Origin: DAIRDK01 sp035403225
GTDB lineage: Bacteria; Bacteroidota; Bacteroidia; Bacteroidales; FEN-979
DNA length: 30,155 bases
Assembly (NCBI GenBank): GCA_035403225.1
Contig: DAONET010000028.1
Coordinates: 1-30,155, forward strand
Direction: 5' to 3'
The position numbers and the translations under genes were made by a program. Below the pieces are notes generated by a model. The model searched no databases. It worked only from the letters and a program-made list of their open reading frames with translations, and was not told where the DNA came from. Shown in pieces: positions 7,657-14,792 of the stretch. Each line of letters opens with the position of its first letter. The stretch's first letter is position 1.

Positions 7657-8496
7657 ATGCAGACAACCGACCATCACAAGATATCCATGAACAACAAGTC
7701 ATTGAACAAAATAGCCGATAAGCTGGCAGAGGAAATATTGACCAAGGGAAAACCCAGAAGAATAAAGGTCAGGACGCTGCTCAGCTATTTCAACTACGAA
7801 AAAAGAACAGAGGAAAATTCCACGAAGATAACGGAGTTACTGGCCGACCGGAATATTGTATTGAATCCGGGTATCATGAAATTCGGCGATACCTGGCAAT
7901 TACGGTCTGATGACAAAGTTTATCTGTCGGAGAGAAAAGTGGAAGCAAGTCAGGATGAATTGTCTGTGAAATCGCCCGTGATCCGTAACAAACCACCTGA
8001 CACATGGTTCGACGAGGTGTTAACCAAACAATTCAGGACAGAAAAAGAGGTTGAGACCAAATTTATTATTCCTCTTTTACAACGACTTGGTTTCACAGAA
8101 GACGACCGGTATGACGGGATGATCGTACATGCGGCACACGGGTCAAAACAGACCATTCTGGAAGTTGATTTTGCTCTTTTTAATGCCGGACATGAAAAAC
8201 TGGAGGGGCAACCGCTTCTTGTTGCGGAAGCCAAAAAAGAAGACAGGTTATACAAACAGGTGGAGTTGGACAAGGCACAAAAACAAGTAAAAAGCTACGC
8301 TGTTTGGCTGAGTTGTCATTTCGGGCTGGTCACTGATGGAAAAACGATCCAGGTGATAGATCTTTTCCCGTCCATCAATGGAATGAAACTACTTTTTGAA
8401 TGCACACGGAAAGAATTAAAAAGCAGATTTCATGAGCTTTATCAACTTATCAGCAAAGAGGTCCTCACCCAATATTACGAACAGATAATAAGATAG
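7657..8496 (+). CDS. Stand-alone type I restriction HsdR N-terminal-like nuclease protein
   Basis: The protein has 279 residues. Residues about 125-250 look like the N-terminal nuclease domain of type I restriction R subunits (HSDR_N), with TEKEVETKFIIPLLQRLGF, then EVDFALFN (D171) and LLVAEAKKED (E191, K193). Together these form a plausible PD-(D/E)xK active site with E134. No helicase domain follows; the protein ends shortly after YYEQIIR. Residues about 30-95 (VRTLLSYFNYEKR ... GDTWQL) form a separate small domain of winged-helix look, probably DNA- or partner-binding. No hsdM or hsdS lies nearby, so this is an orphan nuclease-like protein and not a full restriction system. ATG 7687 (MNNKSLNK) is an alternative start. 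The gene is AT-rich compared with its surroundings. Confidence 0.75.
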   Translation: MQTTDHHKISMNNKSLNKIADKLAEEILTKGKPRRIKVRTLLSYFNYEKRTEENSTKITELLADRNIVLNPGIMKFGDTWQLRSDDKVYLSERKVEASQDELSVKSPVIRNKPPDTWFDEVLTKQFRTEKEVETKFIIPLLQRLGFTEDDRYDGMIVHAAHGSKQTILEVDFALFNAGHEKLEGQPLLVAEAKKEDRLYKQVELDKAQKQVKSYAVWLSCHFGLVTDGKTIQVIDLFPSINGMKLLFECTRKELKSRFHELYQLISKEVLTQYYEQIIR

Positions 8497-8537
8497 AAGG
8501 CAGTCCTTCCATAGTTGTCACTTCAAACTTCTGTTTC

Positions 8538-8568
8538 AAATGTGAAATGTAAAAATGTGAAGTGCGAT
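8538..8568 (+). repeat. ~30-nt repeat, copy 2 (forward), left flank of the structured element
   Basis: It reads AAATGTGAAATGTAAAAATG then TGAAGTGCGA. Allowing one inserted base, it aligns with copies 1 and 3 with a few substitutions. With copy 3 in the opposite orientation it brackets the hairpin element, giving an inverted-repeat-ended unit of about 357 bases (8538-8894). Confidence 0.6.
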
Positions 8569-8646
8569 TGGGTTTGGAAAACCAAAGAAAAATTAGCGAT
8601 TTATTCTAACCTTGAAGGTGAGGCAAAAAGCCAGCGGTTTCAAAAT

Positions 8647-8785
8647 CGCCATCGGCTTTTCGGCGGGGTACCCACTCGGCGAAGATCCCGTGAAAAGCCA
8701 GGCACAGCCGGTTAGGAGGCCGAAGGCCGATAACCGGCCTTGGCTGGCTTAGGGATCGAGCCGTTAGTGGGTCGTCGAAAAGGCG
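8647..8785. other. Long imperfect hairpin element (possible structured RNA or MITE core)
   Basis: This gene-free stretch folds on itself almost continuously. From outside in, the paired segments are CGCC 8647-8650 with GGCG 8782-8785, TTTTCGGCG 8657-8665 with CGTCGAAAA 8773-8781 (one G-T), ACCCACT 8670-8676 with AGTGGGT 8766-8772, CGGC 8677-8680 with GCCG 8760-8763, GATCCC 8684-8689 with GGGATC 8752-8757, AAGCCAG 8695-8701 with CTGGCTT 8744-8750, GCCGGTTA 8707-8714 with TAACCGGC 8731-8738, and a GGCC-GAA-GGCC tip at 8718-8728. Such ordered complementarity over 140 bases is unlikely by chance. Whether it acts as RNA, as a mobile-element core or as a protein-binding DNA cruciform is open. Confidence 0.7.
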
Positions 8786-8805
8786 CGGCTGTCGTTTTTC
8801 TTTTG

Positions 8806-8843
8806 GTTCGTTTTCTTTTTGGACAAGCAAAAAGAAAATGAAC
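8806..8843. repeat. 15-bp inverted repeat hairpin beside the long hairpin element
   Basis: GTTCGTTTTCTTTTT (8806-8820) pairs with AAAAAGAAAATGAAC (8829-8843) around an 8-base loop, with one G-T pair. No uridine run follows on either strand, so it is not a standard intrinsic terminator. It probably belongs to the same element as the hairpin at 8647-8785. Confidence 0.7.
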
Positions 8844-8863
8844 AAAAAAAAGATATCAATCCC

Positions 8864-8894
8864 CCTCGCATTCCGCATTTTACATTTTACATTT
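8864..8894 (-). repeat. ~30-nt repeat, copy 3 (reverse), right edge of the island
   Basis: The reverse complement reads AAATGTAAAATGTAAAA then TGCGGAATGCGAGG, 28 of 31 identical to copy 1. It overlaps the 3' end of the M20 peptidase gene and supplies that gene's last codons and stop. Confidence 0.75.
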
Positions 8895-10256
8895 CTCTTC
8901 TGCAAAATACTTGTAGAACAGCGGGATGGTCTCGATGCCTTTGAAGAAGTTGTCGAGCGGGTAGTTTTCGTTGGGGGAGTGGCAGGCGTCGGATTCGAGG
9001 CCGAAACCCATGAGTATCGACTTCACCCCGAGGATCTCTTCAAATTGCGGTATAATGGGGATGCTGCCGCCACTTCTCACCGGGATGGGCCGTTTCCCAA
9101 AGGCGACCTCCATCGCCTTTCTGGCAGCCCGATAACCGGCCGTATCAATGGGCGACACATACGCCTGTCCGCCGTGCAGGGCTTTCACGTCGACCTTGAC
9201 CCAGGGGGGTGCGATGGATTGGAAATGGCGAACAAACAGGTCGCTGATCTTGCGGTAATCCTGATTGGGTACGAGCCGCATAGAGATCTTGGCATATGCT
9301 TTGGCGGGCAGGACGGTCTTGGAGCCTGCTCCCGTATATCCGCTCCAGATGCCGTTCACATCGAGCGTGGGACGGATGCCGGTGCGTTCTTTGGTGGTGT
9401 AGCCCTCTTCGCCGAAGAGTTCTTCCACCTCCAGGTCTTTCATATATTTCTGCTGATCGAAAGGCGCCTTGGCCATCTCGTTACGTTCTTCGCGGCTGAT
9501 CACCAGCACGTCGTCGTAGAAGCCGGGGATGGTGATCCTGCCTTTTTCGTCGGTGAGGGAGGCGATCATTTTAGCCAGCACGTTGGCCGGGTTAGCTACA
9601 GCGCCGCCGAAGATCCCCGAATGGAGGTCCTTGTTGGGGCCGGTGACTTCCACTTCCATGTATGCCAGTCCGCGCAAGCCCACGGTGATGGAAGGAGTGG
9701 CGAGCGATATCATGCTGGTATCCGACACCAGCATGATATCCGACTTGAGCATCTCCTGATGTTCTTTCAGAAACGCCGGCAGGCTGGGTGAGCCGATCTC
9801 TTCTTCGCCCTCGAGCATGAACTTCACGTTACACGGAAGGGTGTTGGTGCGCACCATCAGCTCAAAGGCTTTGGCATGCATGAAAGCCTGTCCTTTGTCG
9901 TCGTCGGCTCCGCGGGCGTAAATCTTCCCGTCACGCACCTCCGGTTTAAAGGGCTCGGTGGTCCAGAGGTCGACCGGGTCCACCGGCATCACATCATAGT
10001 GACCGTACACGAGCACCGTCGGTTTGGCAGGATCTATGATCTTTTCGCCGTAAACCACCGGGTTTCCGGTTGTCGGCATGATCTCCGCCTTCTCGGCGCC
10101 GGCTTCTATCAGTTTCTCTTTCCAGTATTCGGCGGCCTTGCGCATATCGTTCTGATGTTCCGGGTCGGAGCTGATGGAGGGGATGCGAATCAATCCGAAG
10201 AGTTCCAGTAAAAACCGGTCGCGGTGTTCGCTGATGTATTGGGTGATGTGTTCCAT
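8880..10256 (-). CDS. M20-family dipeptidase/metallopeptidase
   Basis: M20 enzymes are cytosolic di-zinc exopeptidases that act on dipeptides or related amides. The 458-residue protein shows the ordered ligands: VYGHYDVMPVDP (H86, D88), RGADDDKGQ (bridging aspartate, about D119), and LEGEEEIGS (catalytic glutamates E151/E152). A lid/dimerisation domain follows, then a return to the catalytic domain with IPVRSGGSIPI near the C-terminus. The frame stays open 31 codons further upstream, but those codons run through the promoter and terminator region, so I chose ATG 10256 (MEHITQYISEHRDRFL). The last residues (KCKM and the stop) are encoded inside the repeat at 8864-8894, so the original stop was probably replaced. 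An intrinsic terminator separates it from the upstream lipoprotein gene. Confidence 0.93.
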   Translation of the reverse strand: MEHITQYISEHRDRFLLELFGLIRIPSISSDPEHQNDMRKAAEYWKEKLIEAGAEKAEIMPTTGNPVVYGEKIIDPAKPTVLVYGHYDVMPVDPVDLWTTEPFKPEVRDGKIYARGADDDKGQAFMHAKAFELMVRTNTLPCNVKFMLEGEEEIGSPSLPAFLKEHQEMLKSDIMLVSDTSMISLATPSITVGLRGLAYMEVEVTGPNKDLHSGIFGGAVANPANVLAKMIASLTDEKGRITIPGFYDDVLVISREERNEMAKAPFDQQKYMKDLEVEELFGEEGYTTKERTGIRPTLDVNGIWSGYTGAGSKTVLPAKAYAKISMRLVPNQDYRKISDLFVRHFQSIAPPWVKVDVKALHGGQAYVSPIDTAGYRAARKAMEVAFGKRPIPVRSGGSIPIIPQFEEILGVKSILMGFGLESDACHSPNENYPLDNFFKGIETIPLFYKYFAEEKCKM

Positions 10257-10274
10257 GGGAGATGATTTAAAAGA

Positions 10275-10282
10275 CAAAAGTA
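10275..10282 (-). promoter_or_regulatory. Putative -7 box (TACTTTTG) for the M20 peptidase
   Basis: The minus-strand octamer TACTTTTG matches TAnnTTTG and lies 18 bases upstream of ATG 10256, giving a leader of roughly ten bases. It sits just after the terminator of the preceding gene. Confidence 0.5.
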
Positions 10283-10294
10283 AGGATTCGCGGG

Positions 10295-10334
10295 AGAAAA
10301 AAGAAGAGGCCGCCCCGGGAAACGAGGCGGCCTC
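10295..10334 (-). terminator. Intrinsic terminator of the lipoprotein gene
   Basis: On the minus strand, GAGGCCGCC (10334-10326) pairs with GGCGGCCTC (10314-10306), followed by the T-rich run TTCTTTTTTCTC. It begins about 16 bases after the lipoprotein stop codon. Confidence 0.8.
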
Positions 10335-10350
10335 CTGTGGAAAAAACAAA

Positions 10351-11190
10351 TTACAGGTTGATGGTATAGACGTGTCCGTCGACTGTCAGGGTAGCGGTGC
10401 TGTCGCAGGTCCCGTCGCCATAGTCCAGGACGAACAACGGCCATCCGGCCGGTTCGATATTGATCACACCCAGGCCGATCCACTGGCAGGTAAGACGTAT
10501 CTGCAGCGGGGTAACGATGGTGTTCGTGTAAGTTTGTCCGCCGGTGGTCGTGCCGGTGGCTGATCCGGTCACCAGGAAGAGATCGTCGCTATAATCCAAA
10601 GGGGTGGTGATGCCTTCGGCGTATTCGATCTGGTGATGCGCGTTCCAGGTGAACGTGCCGCCATTATCGGGTTTGGTGATCTGTCCGTTGACCACGATAT
10701 CCCAATAAAGGTTTTGGGAGGTGTTCAATCCCATGTTGGTCACGGTGATGGTTCCTTCGATATGATAATCATTCACGTAATAGTTTTCAAAGCTGTAATT
10801 CACTACCGTACCGGGATAGAAATAAATACCGTTGAAGGAAGCGATGATCTTACCGCGGCGATAGATGCCATCGGCACACAGGCAGTTTTCTTCGCCAAAA
10901 TCAAGGGTCAGCACGCTCGGCGTCGAAGTCATGTCGAGGGTAGCCACCAGGCACTCTTCCGTGTATAACGTATCCAGTGTGCCGGTTTTCGCGTTTACGG
11001 CCATAGCCATCACTTTATCAGCATAGAACTTCGCGTTGTTAGATACCTGTTGTGCAAAGCCGCTCTCGGTAGCGACAGTGGTTTGAGACTGATAATCTTT
11101 TTCGTTCTCGTCATCATCCTTACATCCGGTAAAAGCCAGGGCAAAGATGCATGCAAGAGACAGATTCAACAATAGACGGGGTTTTTTCAT
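10351..11190 (-). CDS. Putative lipoprotein of unknown function
   Basis: The protein has 279 residues. It starts with a charged MKKPR, a hydrophobic stretch and a lipobox ending FTGC, so C23 is the likely lipidated residue. An acidic KDDDENEKDY follows, a pattern linked in Bacteroidota to export to the cell surface. The rest is rich in beta-strand-like, polar and aromatic segments with scattered cysteines (EECLV, EENCLCADG, LTCQW, DGTCDST). I do not recognise a domain. No clear operon partner is visible: nadB is divergent upstream and a terminator follows. Lgt, encoded elsewhere in this window, would provide the lipidation. Confidence 0.85.
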   Translation of the reverse strand: MKKPRLLLNLSLACIFALAFTGCKDDDENEKDYQSQTTVATESGFAQQVSNNAKFYADKVMAMAVNAKTGTLDTLYTEECLVATLDMTSTPSVLTLDFGEENCLCADGIYRRGKIIASFNGIYFYPGTVVNYSFENYYVNDYHIEGTITVTNMGLNTSQNLYWDIVVNGQITKPDNGGTFTWNAHHQIEYAEGITTPLDYSDDLFLVTGSATGTTTGGQTYTNTIVTPLQIRLTCQWIGLGVINIEPAGWPLFVLDYGDGTCDSTATLTVDGHVYTINL

Positions 11191-11293
11191 AGGTTGTTGT
11201 TTTAGTCAACGAATTTCCGAAAAAAAAGTCATATGATATATACCTGAACTCGATTTTATCAGGCAAATCAGTCAAAATTCCCCCGGCTTGTTG

Positions 11294-11301
11294 TAATTTT
11301 G
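11294..11301 (+). promoter_or_regulatory. Putative -7 box (TAATTTTG) for nadB
   Basis: TAATTTTG matches TAnnTTTG and lies 56 bases upstream of the chosen nadB ATG at 11358. An in-frame ATG at 11304 would fall on or before the predicted transcription start, which favours the later start. Confidence 0.45.
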
Positions 11302-11357
11302 TCTTGAAGAAGGGCATTTTAAAACAGAAATACTCATTCGATGTAAAGCAGAAAAAG

Positions 11358-12929
11358 ATGAGAAAGAAGGTTGATTTTGTTGTGTTGGGGTCGGGCATTG
11401 CCGGTCTCACTTTTGCGTTGAAAGCCGCCAACCACGGTAAGGTCTGCATCATCACCAAGCAGAAGATGGATGACTCGGCCACCAGTTTCGCCCAGGGAGG
11501 GATTGCGGCGGTGACGTACAATCCCGATACGTATGAGAAGCACATCCAGGATACACTGATTGCCGGCGACGGGCTCTGCGACGAGCGCATCGTGCGGCTG
11601 ATCGTCACCGAATCGACGGAACGCATCCGGGAGTTGATCAATTGGGGGGTGAAGTTTGACCGGAAGACCACCGGCGAGTTCGATCTGGCTAAAGAAGGCG
11701 GGCATTCCGAATACCGGGTGCTGCATTATAAAGACAAGACCGGGCGTGAAGTGGAAGACACGCTGTTGCATGAGGTCCTTCGTCACCCGAACATCGAGAT
11801 CCTCGAGGACCATTTCGTCATTGACATCATCACCGAGCATCACCTGGGCATCGAAGTGAACCGGAAGACGCCCGAGATCAACTGTTTCGGCGTATATGTG
11901 CTGAATCCCCGTACGGGGCTGGTCGACACCATCCTGGCGAAGGTGACGATGATCGCCACCGGTGGCGCGGGTCAGGTCTACAAGACCACCACCAACCCGC
12001 TGATCAGCACCGGCGATGGCATCGCGATGGTATACCGGGCCAAGGGAGTGGTAGAAGGCATGGAGTTCATGCAGTTTCACCCCACTGCCCTGTACAACCC
12101 CGGCGAGAACCCGGCTTTCCTGATCAGCGAGGCTGTGAGAGGCTTCGGAGGCGTTCTGAAAACACTGGAAGGGAAAGAGTTCATGCAGAAATACGATTCG
12201 CGCCTGTCGCTGGCTCCGCGTGACATCGTCTCCCGGGCTATTGACAGCGAGATGAAGCTGACGGGTGACCCGCATGTGTACCTCGACTGCCGTCATCTCG
12301 ACAAAAACGAGCTGATCCGTCATTTCCCGACCATCTATGCCAAGTGCCTGAGCGAAGGCATCAATATCACCCGCGACATGATTCCGGTGGTGCCCACGGC
12401 TCATTATACCTGCGGTGGCATCAAGGTCGACGAAAACGGCCACAGCTCCATCCGGCATCTCTATGCTTCGGGGGAATGTTCCTCCACCGGGTTGCACGGA
12501 GCCAACCGGCTTGCCTCAAATTCCCTGCTCGAGGCGCTGGTCATGTCACACCGCGCCAGCGTGGATGCCGCTCGCCTGGCCGGAGAGACCACCATCCGCG
12601 AAGACATCCCCGACTGGAATTCCGAAGGCATGGTGCTGAACGAAGAGATGGTCCTCATCACCCAGTCGCTAAAAGAGGTGCAGGAGATCATGACCAACTA
12701 CGTAGGCATCGTGCGCTCGAACCTTCGTTTGCAGCGCGCTTTCAACCGGCTGAACCTGCTGTATAAAGAGACCGAAGAGCTGTACAACCGGTCTATCCTG
12801 ACGCGTAAGTTGTGTGAACTGCGTAACCTGATCAACATCGGGTACCTGATCATCAGGCAGGCCGAGGCCCGCAAAGAGAGCCGCGGGCTGCATTATTCCA
12901 TTGATTACCCAAGAACAACCGGAAGATAA
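11358..12929 (+). CDS. nadB: L-aspartate oxidase NadB
   Basis: NadB oxidises L-aspartate to iminoaspartate with FAD, the first step of de novo NAD synthesis; NadA then makes quinolinate. The 523-residue protein has the FAD dinucleotide motif LGSGIAGL (residues 10-17), SFAQGGIAAV, the substrate-region motifs HSEYRVLHYKDKTGREVE and EFMQFHPTAL, the conserved VPTAHYTCGGI, and GECSSTGLHGANRLASNSL (about 373-391). These separate it from plain succinate dehydrogenase flavoproteins, though the two families are close. The frame is open to ATG 11304, but MRKKVDFVVLGSGIAG at 11358 matches usual NadB starts. nadA and nadC are not in the window. The next gene begins 5 nt after its stop. Confidence 0.95.
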   Translation: MRKKVDFVVLGSGIAGLTFALKAANHGKVCIITKQKMDDSATSFAQGGIAAVTYNPDTYEKHIQDTLIAGDGLCDERIVRLIVTESTERIRELINWGVKFDRKTTGEFDLAKEGGHSEYRVLHYKDKTGREVEDTLLHEVLRHPNIEILEDHFVIDIITEHHLGIEVNRKTPEINCFGVYVLNPRTGLVDTILAKVTMIATGGAGQVYKTTTNPLISTGDGIAMVYRAKGVVEGMEFMQFHPTALYNPGENPAFLISEAVRGFGGVLKTLEGKEFMQKYDSRLSLAPRDIVSRAIDSEMKLTGDPHVYLDCRHLDKNELIRHFPTIYAKCLSEGINITRDMIPVVPTAHYTCGGIKVDENGHSSIRHLYASGECSSTGLHGANRLASNSLLEALVMSHRASVDAARLAGETTIREDIPDWNSEGMVLNEEMVLITQSLKEVQEIMTNYVGIVRSNLRLQRAFNRLNLLYKETEELYNRSILTRKLCELRNLINIGYLIIRQAEARKESRGLHYSIDYPRTTGR

Positions 12930-12934
12930 TAAGT

Positions 12935-13468
12935 ATGTCGATCATCAGAGCCGTTAAAGGAGTGTTACCCAAGTTCGGGAAAGAGTGTTTCCTGGCCGAC
13001 AATGCCGTGATCACGGGCGATGTAGTCATGGGCGACAAATGCAGTGTTTGGTTCAACGCGGTCATCCGGGGTGATGTTCACACCATCCGGATCGGTCATA
13101 ATGTAAATATCCAGGACGGGGCCATCATCCATTGCACCTATCAGAAGGCCCCCGTCCATATCGGAGATAACGTCTCCATCGCGCATGGCGCCATCATTCA
13201 CGGTTGTACCATCCACGACAACGTGCTCATCGGCATGGGAGCCATCATCATGGACGGTGCCGTGATCCATTCCGACTCGATCATCGCTGCCGGGGCCGTG
13301 GTGCTGGAAGGCACCGTCGTGGAGTCGGGTACCGTGTGGGCCGGGGTCCCGGCCGTCAAAGTCAAAAACATCGACGCCCGCCTCCTCGAAGGACAGGTGA
13401 ACCGGATCTCGAATAACTACAATAAATACGCGAGCTGGTACGACGAGTCATCGGGGAATTGGGAATGA
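12935..13468 (+). CDS. Gamma-carbonic-anhydrase-like hexapeptide-repeat protein
   Basis: The 177-residue protein is a left-handed beta-helix protein of the gamma-carbonic anhydrase/YrdA/PaaY group. It shows the conserved WFNAVIRGD (R45, D47) and the three metal-ligand histidines in IIHC (H66) and SIAHGAIIHGC (H84, H89), followed by regular hexapeptide turns (IGDNVS, IGMGAI, IAAGAV) and a C-terminal helix. The trimer would bind Zn or Fe between subunits. Many members lack carbonic anhydrase activity, so the exact reaction is uncertain. It starts 5 nt after nadB and shares its terminator, so the two are probably cotranscribed. Confidence 0.92.
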   Translation: MSIIRAVKGVLPKFGKECFLADNAVITGDVVMGDKCSVWFNAVIRGDVHTIRIGHNVNIQDGAIIHCTYQKAPVHIGDNVSIAHGAIIHGCTIHDNVLIGMGAIIMDGAVIHSDSIIAAGAVVLEGTVVESGTVWAGVPAVKVKNIDARLLEGQVNRISNNYNKYASWYDESSGNWE

Positions 13469-13472
13469 GGAT

Positions 13473-13508
13473 AAAAAAAAAGCTGCCTCAGAGGGCAGCT
13501 TTTTTTTT
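13473..13508. terminator. Bidirectional intrinsic terminator between converging operons
   Basis: AGCTGCC (13481-13487) pairs with GGCAGCT (13494-13500) around a 6-base loop, with an A-run on the left and a T-run on the right. It can stop transcription from nadB and the gamma-CA gene rightward and from the ompH operon leftward. Confidence 0.92.
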
Positions 13509-13521
13509 GAGTTGATATCTC

Positions 13522-14037
13522 TTATTGGATTCCCAATTTTTTCTTCACCAATGGCATGAGGTCGTCGGAGGGTTCGCTGTAGAGAACCACATCTTCGATG
13601 GCATTGAGGACAGAGGTATATTTGTTCTCCTTGGCCACATCTTTCACGGCGCTACGCGCTTTATCGATGATCGGTTTCAGCAGCTCTTCCTGTTTTGCCT
13701 GGAGATCGCCCTGAGCTTTCTGTGAGAAAGCATCGATACGTGCCTGGAGGTCGGAGAGTTCTTTTTCTTTGGTCTGTTTGATCAGATCCGACATGGTAGC
13801 CGACTGCGCCTGATAGTCGAGGTATTTATTTTCGAGTTCGGTTCTCATTTTATCCATCTGATCCGTAAGTGTCTGCTGGTAAGTCTGCAGTTTGATCTTT
13901 ACAGAATCGATACCCGGCATAGCCTGGATCAAGCCGTTAAAATCGATAAAACCGATTTTGGAACTCTGAGCGGATGACTGGAAGGATGATCCGATCATCA
14001 GGGCCAGGAAGGCAACTAAAACGATTGTTCTTTTCAT
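13522..14037 (-). CDS. OmpH/Skp-family periplasmic chaperone (second copy of the pair)
   Basis: The 171-residue protein has a signal peptide ending SSAQ, then the OmpH start SKIGFIDFNGLIQAMPGIDS. A long charged coiled-coil hairpin follows (about 45-125, with TDQMDKMRTELENKYLDYQAQ and TKEKELSDLQARIDAFSQKA), and then the return to the trimer head. Skp-type proteins hold unfolded outer-membrane proteins on the way to BamA, which is encoded two genes upstream. It ends beside the bidirectional terminator and is last in the operon. A -7 box in the 81-nt gap upstream suggests extra transcription of this copy. Confidence 0.92.
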   Translation of the reverse strand: MKRTIVLVAFLALMIGSSFQSSAQSSKIGFIDFNGLIQAMPGIDSVKIKLQTYQQTLTDQMDKMRTELENKYLDYQAQSATMSDLIKQTKEKELSDLQARIDAFSQKAQGDLQAKQEELLKPIIDKARSAVKDVAKENKYTSVLNAIEDVVLYSEPSDDLMPLVKKKLGIQ

Positions 14038-14072
14038 TGGTAAAAATTATAGGTTTATACTTTTAGGGGATA

Positions 14073-14080
14073 CAAAATTA
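14073..14080 (-). promoter_or_regulatory. Putative internal -7 box (TAATTTTG) ahead of the last ompH
   Basis: The minus-strand octamer TAATTTTG lies between the two ompH genes, 35 bases before the ATG of the second. It suggests separate control of the last chaperone gene. Confidence 0.4.
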
Positions 14081-14118
14081 GTAAAATAATTCATTATTCT
14101 CAACGGCTTCATGCCAAC

Positions 14119-14754
14119 TTACTTTCTTTCAGGTTGTGCACGTTCCGTGTTACCTCCGGATGGCTGCTGGGCAGGTGTCTCCTTGCTTTGTTGTGATGAG
14201 GAGGAAGAAGGAGTGACAGACGAGGATTTCTTCCGGTTGGTGGTAGCGGCGCCGAGGTTATCCAGCACCTGGTCGCTGATATCGTATTTCGGGCTGGCAT
14301 ACATCACCGAGAGGCTTCCGGCCTTATCGAAGATCATCATGTAATTATTATCCACCGCGATCTCCTGGATGGCGTTATAGATGTTTTCCTGAATAGGTTT
14401 GATCAGCTCCTGGCGTTTTTTAAAGAGGTCGCCGTCTTTCCCGAAGCGCTGTTTCTGCAAGTCTTTGGCTTCTTTCTCCTTATCCACGATATCCTGTTCT
14501 CTTTTCTTTTTCATGTCTTCCGGAAGGAGTACGGATTGTGCCTGGTAATCCTGATACATTTTATCCACCTCGGCAAATTTTGCTTCGATCTCTTTTTGCC
14601 ACTGGGCCGAAAGCTCATCAATCTGGGCCTGGGCTTCCGCATATTCGGGGATGTTATCCAGAATATACTGTGTATCGACGTAGGCAAATTTCTGTGCTTG
14701 GGCAGCTACCGCCGAGAACAGTACTGCCATGAGAACCACACTGATTTTTTTCAT
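14119..14754 (-). CDS. OmpH/Skp-family periplasmic chaperone with Ser/Gln-rich tail
   Basis: The 211-residue protein has a signal peptide ending AQAQ|K, then FAYVDTQYILDNIPEYAEAQ, the usual OmpH start, and a charged coiled-coil region (about 45-115). The head is completed by VDNNYMMIFDKAGSLSVMYA. From about residue 172 there is a low-complexity tail (NRKKSSSVTPSSSSSQQ and onward to the C-terminus) that is absent from the neighbouring copy and from classical Skp. It starts 38 nt after bamA, so it is very likely cotranscribed with it. Its role is periplasmic holding of outer-membrane proteins for BamA. Confidence 0.92.
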   Translation of the reverse strand: MKKISVVLMAVLFSAVAAQAQKFAYVDTQYILDNIPEYAEAQAQIDELSAQWQKEIEAKFAEVDKMYQDYQAQSVLLPEDMKKKREQDIVDKEKEAKDLQKQRFGKDGDLFKKRQELIKPIQENIYNAIQEIAVDNNYMMIFDKAGSLSVMYASPKYDISDQVLDNLGAATTNRKKSSSVTPSSSSSQQSKETPAQQPSGGNTERAQPERK

Positions 14755-14792
14755 TTTTTATCCTCCTGATTTCAGATTCAATGTTTTGTTGA

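Noticed and set aside
7657..8496. Complete type I restriction-modification system
   Set aside because: Only an HsdR-N-like domain is present; no helicase, HsdM or HsdS is encoded in the window.
8515..8715. 66-codon plus-strand open frame after the nuclease gene
   Set aside because: Its sequence is made of the ~30-nt repeat (NVKCKNVKC) and one arm of the hairpin; no start context or family likeness.
8806..8843. Hairpin considered as an intrinsic terminator for the nuclease or peptidase gene
   Set aside because: No T-run follows the stem on either strand, and it is far from the nuclease stop; it fits better as part of the repeat element.
8606..8905. 99-codon minus-strand open frame spanning the structured element
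   Set aside because: It lies across the hairpin and repeat copy 3, begins in the repeat and has no recognisable protein pattern; the reading frame is a by-product of the palindromic element.
11334..12497. 387-codon minus-strand open frame opposite nadB
   Set aside because: Antisense shadow of a gene with all NadB motifs.
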